In this document: positions 59,986 through 64,000 of the stretch, one piece after another | How the letters are laid out: each line of letters starts with the position of its first letter | How positions within the stretch are numbered: the stretch's first letter is position 1 | NCBI GenBank assembly: GCA_964030475.1 | Contig: CAXIPT010000001.1 | Location: 5,863,107-5,927,106, forward strand | Source: Tethya wilhelma | Lineage: Eukaryota > Porifera > Demospongiae > Tethyida > Tethyidae | Direction: 5' to 3' | DNA length: 64,000 bases | Notes under the pieces: model-generated | Database searches by the model: none | What the model was told of the DNA's origin: nothing | The model's input: only the letters and a program-made list of their open reading frames with translations | Translations under genes and position numbers: made by a program

Positions 59986-62900
59986 ATGTCTTCAGACAGT
60001 CCCAGCATAGTAGTGGATTTGTTTGGGCTGTTGAATAGCAAGAAAGAAGGAGGTGTAGGACCACTGATCCCTCAGCCATCATCAAAGCCGAGGACCAGAC
60101 CCAAGAGAACAAAGAAGAGCAACAGCAGTGCTATCAATGACACTGTACCTCTTGAAGATTGTGTCACAGAGTGTGCACCTGAAGAACCTGTTGTAAGTGT
60201 TGCTACCAATAGCACGGTAACTGAAACTAAGACCAATGGATTGAGCAATGATTGGAAGAAGATATTTGGTACAACTAGAAAGGCAGCGCCGAGTTCACCA
60301 AAGAAGAGTGTGTCGACTGACTTATTGAGGAAAAATGGAGCAAATTCGCCTAAAAGAGGTGTTCGTGGCTCACCTAAAAGGCGAAGTGCTCCCAATTCTC
60401 CAAGAAGAACTAATTCTCCAAAACGATTAAACTCATCAATAAAAGGTGTCAGTCAGCAATTACTGAAGCAGTCGTTGAATCATTCTTTACAGAGGTGTTT
60501 GACTAATGGTACTACTCAATCAATGACAACCAATTCCTCACGACTCACTTTTGACACTGCTCCATTCACTGAAATGGTACACGTGCAACAGAAAGACCAT
60601 GATGACCCATTTTGGCATCTTTCACCGTACCACTCAGCAGTTCCTCTCAGAGAAGTGCAGCAACCAGAGGTCAAACGTCCAAGTGGAAACATCCCATTGA
60701 GTCACATGACTGAGTGTGGCACAACCAACACTATCCCTAATGTGCATTTTGAGGTAGGAAGTCTCAATTGTAATTTTGTGATAAATGATTTATGATGTCA
60801 TGCTGTGTATATCAAACTCACAGCTGTGCAATAATTGTGAAAGAGAAGCTGCCTTATCTCAACTCTGTCAGAACCACCCCCAAACCGACATCAGAGGGCT
60901 CTTCTCCCACTATCACTCTCTCACCATCCACACAGCACAAAAAAGACACCATTCTCTAAAGTGTTCCATTCGAGTTAAACAAAATGATAAAGGTTGCATT
61001 GAAGTTGACCGATCCTTCTATGCTGGCTCTCTCCCTCCAGTCATCCCTGGAGAGCACATGCAGAGTGAAGTGTGGAGTGACGTTTATCGTCCAAGGAAAA
61101 CCAATGACATCATTGGAAATAGACTGGCATCCACCCAGTTGAGAGACTGGCTCAGAGTGTGGAAGGAGAAATGTACATGTTCACCACCATCGTCTCAATC
61201 TAGCGCCTCCAAACGTAGGAGTAAACCCCTCCAATCAAAGTCGAAGCAAAACAACTCCTCTGCATCGTCACTGTTTAATGAAAAAGATGATGATTTTGTT
61301 TCTCCAGAAACCATTCGTGTCAAGAGAAGGACAAAGAAAGTGTTGTCCAAAGTGACCTCTGACTCTGAAAGTGAGGATGACTGTGATGATGATAGCGGTG
61401 GCGTGTGTGCGGCTGCTCTGGTGTGTGGACCTCACGGTTGTGGAAAGACTGCAGGAGTCTATGCCATCGCAGAGGAGCTTGGTTTCAAGGTGAAATGGTA
61501 GTTCATTCAGTCAGTGAAGAACAGCTCTTGATTATAGTTTGATTAGTGATTGGGAGTGTATTAGTTATGTTTTGTGTACGTACATACATACAAATAGGTG
61601 TACGAAGTGAACTCCAGTAGTGTCCGCAACAAGGCTCAGCTCTCCAGTCTACGGGAGGCCACTCTCTCTCACCACGTCACGGTGGGAGAGAAGCCCCTCG
61701 CCCCCTCCCCCTCGTTATTGTCTGGCGGTGGACTCATGTCCTTCTTTCAGAGACTCCCCAAGCAACCAGCTACTGCTGCTAAGAAGAAGTCAGCCTCAAA
61801 GAAATCAGAATCAGTCCTCAAGGAGTCGAAATCAGTTACCTTGGAGAGCACAACAGTCATCCTACTCGATGAGGTCAGTATCTCTGCTATACCGTATAGC
61901 TGGTAAATTTGGCGAATTGGCGGATTATTTTTCAAATCTCCAAATTAAAAATTGCCAAATGGTTCTATACGCATGCGTGCACATATAAACTATGCAGCGT
62001 GCGGAGCTAAATCGTCAAATTTAAAATCGCCAATCATTCTAAAATGCGAATTCGCCAAATATTAAGCCCGCCAAATTTACCCGCTATACGGTAATAGTTT
62101 GGTTGTTGATAGAGCATAGGCTTGAAGTACATGTATGTGACAATAGATTATGTGATTTGAGTGTGGTTACATTGTGTGTCAATTTTTGTGTCTGTAGGTC
62201 GATGTTTTGTTTGAGAGTGATCGAGGCTTTTGGACAGCAGTCAACGAACTTCTCTCAGTTACCAAAAGACCATTCATTATGACTTGTTCTAGTATGTGTT
62301 CATGTTAATCTGTATATTTATTACTATTCAATTTTTTTTTCAAATGCATAGGTGCAGATTTCAACCTCGATTGTGACCACATAAAGATTGTGTTTGAGAC
62401 TCCACCAATTGTAAGCAGTATATTCTTGTCGACTCATACACACATCGTCACACCAATTCTTTTCTAAACCCAACAGGCTGATGTCTCGCTACATTTGCAA
62501 GTCCTCACCCTCGTACATGGTGTATCAATCTCTGCTCAGTCAGCACAATATCTTGTCAAAAGTTTCAACTGTGACTTGAGAAAAATCCTAAACTTTCTCC
62601 ACACTAATCTTTCTGGCAACCATCTCTCAGCTCCTAAACTCCCCTCCTTTAAACCACACCCCTCTCCGTCCACTTCACACATGGAAACAGATGAGAATCA
62701 CAATTCTCAATCGACTCTTGTTGAATTACGCAAAGCATTTGATCAAGCAGAGTTAGTTGCCTCTGTTGATGTGCTCACCACCAATGGAATGAGTGCCCCT
62801 CAGCACCCTCACTCACCTTGGTGGAGGAAAACACCAATGGACAGTCTTGTCGACGAACTATCGGATGACCATGTGATCCAGTCTCATGGTGATACTCCTA

Positions 62901-63461
62901 TCTACCTTCACAGCCTCTTTCAAGACCACTCTCACTCAAACTGGTACGCTCTTGTTAATTGTTTGGCAGCAGAATAATAATATGTTGTTGCTGTTTGCTA
63001 AGCACATGTCACACGTCCATTTGTTGCTTAAGGGAAACTCAGTGTTGCTATAAGTTTTTACCCAATCATAGTTTTTGTGTTGTAGGAACTAGTACACTGT
63101 TTTGCTGTAAGTGACTAGCTATCATTTTGTTCTCTATGTATAGGGATTTAGAGGAGTACCATCGAACAAGAGACCTTCATTCCTCTCAGAGAAAGTGTGC
63201 ACAACTATTTTCACATCAGATGTGGATGTTGTCACGTGTTCCGTTTGTAACCGAGGGTCTCCCATTCATCAGAATGGTCTGTGATGCTGAGGATGTTCGC
63301 CAGTCTTCCAACACCAGTAGAAGGTGGGTGTGTGAAACACATTATTGGGGAAATTAAAGTACAATGATTTGGATCATTTCAGGTTTCGTCACTATTTCAA
63401 GTCGTTTCCTGTGAATCTATGTGACTTGCAGAACTTCAATGAAATCTCTAAATATCTTTAA
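59986..63461 (+). CDS. ATAD5: ATAD5 (Elg1) AAA+ PCNA-unloading protein
   Basis: ATAD5 forms an RFC-like complex that removes PCNA from DNA after replication. Eight exons (59986-60753, 60824-61489, 61598-61873, 62198-62291, 62352-62410, 62477-62943, 63144-63323, 63383-63461) join in phase to about 862 residues, less than half of human ATAD5. The N-terminal exon is disordered, with PKR/SPK-type basic repeats. The RFC-like core begins SDVYRPRKTNDIIGNRLAST. Walker A is CGPHGCGKTAGVYAIAEELG, and Walker B is split by an intron (VILLDE / VDVLFESDRGFW). Then come TKRPFIMTCS, CDLRKILNFLHTNL and the C-terminal HYFKSFPVNLCDLQNFNEIS. A full-length MITE of family A sits in the intron that divides Walker B. 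It follows PDAP1 on the same strand after 149 bases. Confidence 0.9.
61890..62093. mobile_element. MITE family A, reference copy, in an ATAD5 intron
   Basis: About 204 bases flanked by TA. The left end is CCGTATAGCTGGTAAATTTG, and the right end reads, inverted, CCGTATAGCGGGTAAATTTG, so the terminal inverted repeats extend about 24 bases and then continue as GGCG-rich sub-repeats. The centre contains CATATAAACTATGCAGCGTG. The TA target duplication fits a Tc1/mariner-type or similar helper. Confidence 0.8.
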
Positions 63462-63581
63462 AGAAAATTAATTATTGATTTCTAATTCATTTGTTGTATT
63501 AGAACTGGTGAATGTAATGTTGCTGTGTCATTTCAGAATCATGCCACGCGCGTGATAGTTGACGATCTTTACCTTACGTGA

Positions 63582-63601
63582 CCAAAAAAAAAAAAAAAAA
63601 A
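63582..63601. repeat. Poly-A tract upstream of the arrestin-domain gene
   Basis: A18-19 run in the short gap between the ATAD5 stop and the next start codon. The gap also contains CACGCGCGTGA near 63546. Confidence 0.7.
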
Positions 63602-63631
63602 GATAGGCGTGTCTAGTCACCTTGCTTCATA

Positions 63632-64000
63632 ATGGAGGTTGAGCTAGACCTGCGAACTGATCGTGGAGAATATGTAGGAGGCGACACTATCTATGGGTGA
63701 GGAATCTATGATATAGCTGACCATCACGTAGACAAGGGCTCTGAGCCATGAACTCTTTGATAATTTGTGTTGCAGGTCTGTGTATTTGCGTGTGAAGAAG
63801 AATGTTGAAAGCAAACTGCTAAAACTGGTCGTGAAAGGTTATGAGATCAGTGAGTATGACTACCAATATATTCACCAGGAAGATGAGACTACATTCATGC
63901 CAAAAGTGAGCAAGAGATCTGGAAAGAAAGACATTGTTAAAGTAGAGTTCAAGTTGGCTGAAAATCCCAATGGGTTTGCTGAAGGATGCTACAGCTATCC
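63632..64000 (+). CDS. Arrestin-domain protein (ARRDC-like), 5' part
   Basis: Exon 1 (63632-63696) begins MEVELDLRTDRGEYVGGDTI and joins exon 2 (from 63776) in phase to give YGSVYLRVKKNVESKLLKL, then VVKGYEISEYDYQYI. This is the first beta-sheet of an alpha-arrestin N-domain, where a G-(D/E)-x-(I/V)-x-G-x-V-x-L element follows a short strand. The window ends at FAEGCYSYP, the place where arrestins usually have a G-x-(H/Y)-x-(F/Y)-P-F turn. Alpha-arrestins act as adaptors between receptors and ubiquitin ligases. The C-domain and any PPxY motifs lie outside, so the subfamily cannot be fixed. Confidence 0.7.

Overview
The window is nuclear DNA of a multicellular animal with a very compact genome. 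Every gene I recognise is eukaryotic and most are split by GT-AG introns, often only 40-150 bases long. The gene set (PAR6 polarity protein, FAN/NSMAF, BFAR, COP1, NAGPA, NudE, ATAD5) is metazoan, and the proteins are clearly diverged from vertebrate ones. My best guess is an early-branching animal, probably a demosponge. That is an inference from compactness and divergence, not from a diagnostic marker. I see no rRNA, tRNA, CRISPR array, viral gene or prokaryotic operon.

Layout from left to right. 1-4714 (minus): 5' part of a BLTP1/KIAA1109 lipid-transfer gene, an unrecognised small one-helix membrane protein, and a FAM162/UPF0389 mitochondrial protein. 4967-7662 (+): NAGPA, the lysosomal 'uncovering enzyme'. 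7979-17769 (minus): a HEAT-repeat MROH1 gene of about 34 exons whose introns hold several inverted-repeat transposable elements. 18159-25336: a tandemly duplicated cassette, PAR6 (+) followed by intronless alpha-tubulin (minus), twice. 25835-33286: a coiled-coil gene and an NSMAF/FAN gene, broken by sequence gaps, a probable inversion and a duplicated haplotype patch. 33515-42533: ENY2, COP1, NudE and BFAR on alternating strands. 42957-48877 (minus): a membrane-anchored trefoil plus GH31 alpha-glucosidase. 49066-53127 (+): a secreted cysteine-rich protein and an unidentified beta-propeller-like protein. 53407-59836: BUD31, RPS9, CPSF4 and PDAP1. BUD31, CPSF4 and PDAP1 are also close neighbours in the human genome. 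59986-63461 (+): ATAD5. 63632-64000 (+): start of an arrestin-domain protein.

Genes alternate strands so regularly that nine pairs of start codons lie back to back within 71-498 bases. These gaps are probably bidirectional promoters, and several contain TGACGTAA/TGACGTCA, NRF1-like or ETS-like motifs.

No previously undescribed multi-gene system stands out. The most interesting signals are the duplicated PAR6/alpha-tubulin cassette with one diverging copy, the BUD31-CPSF4-PDAP1 synteny, and the intronic inverted-repeat elements. Several gaps (N at 28678-28681, 28744, 32025 and 37523) mark places where gene structure should not be trusted.
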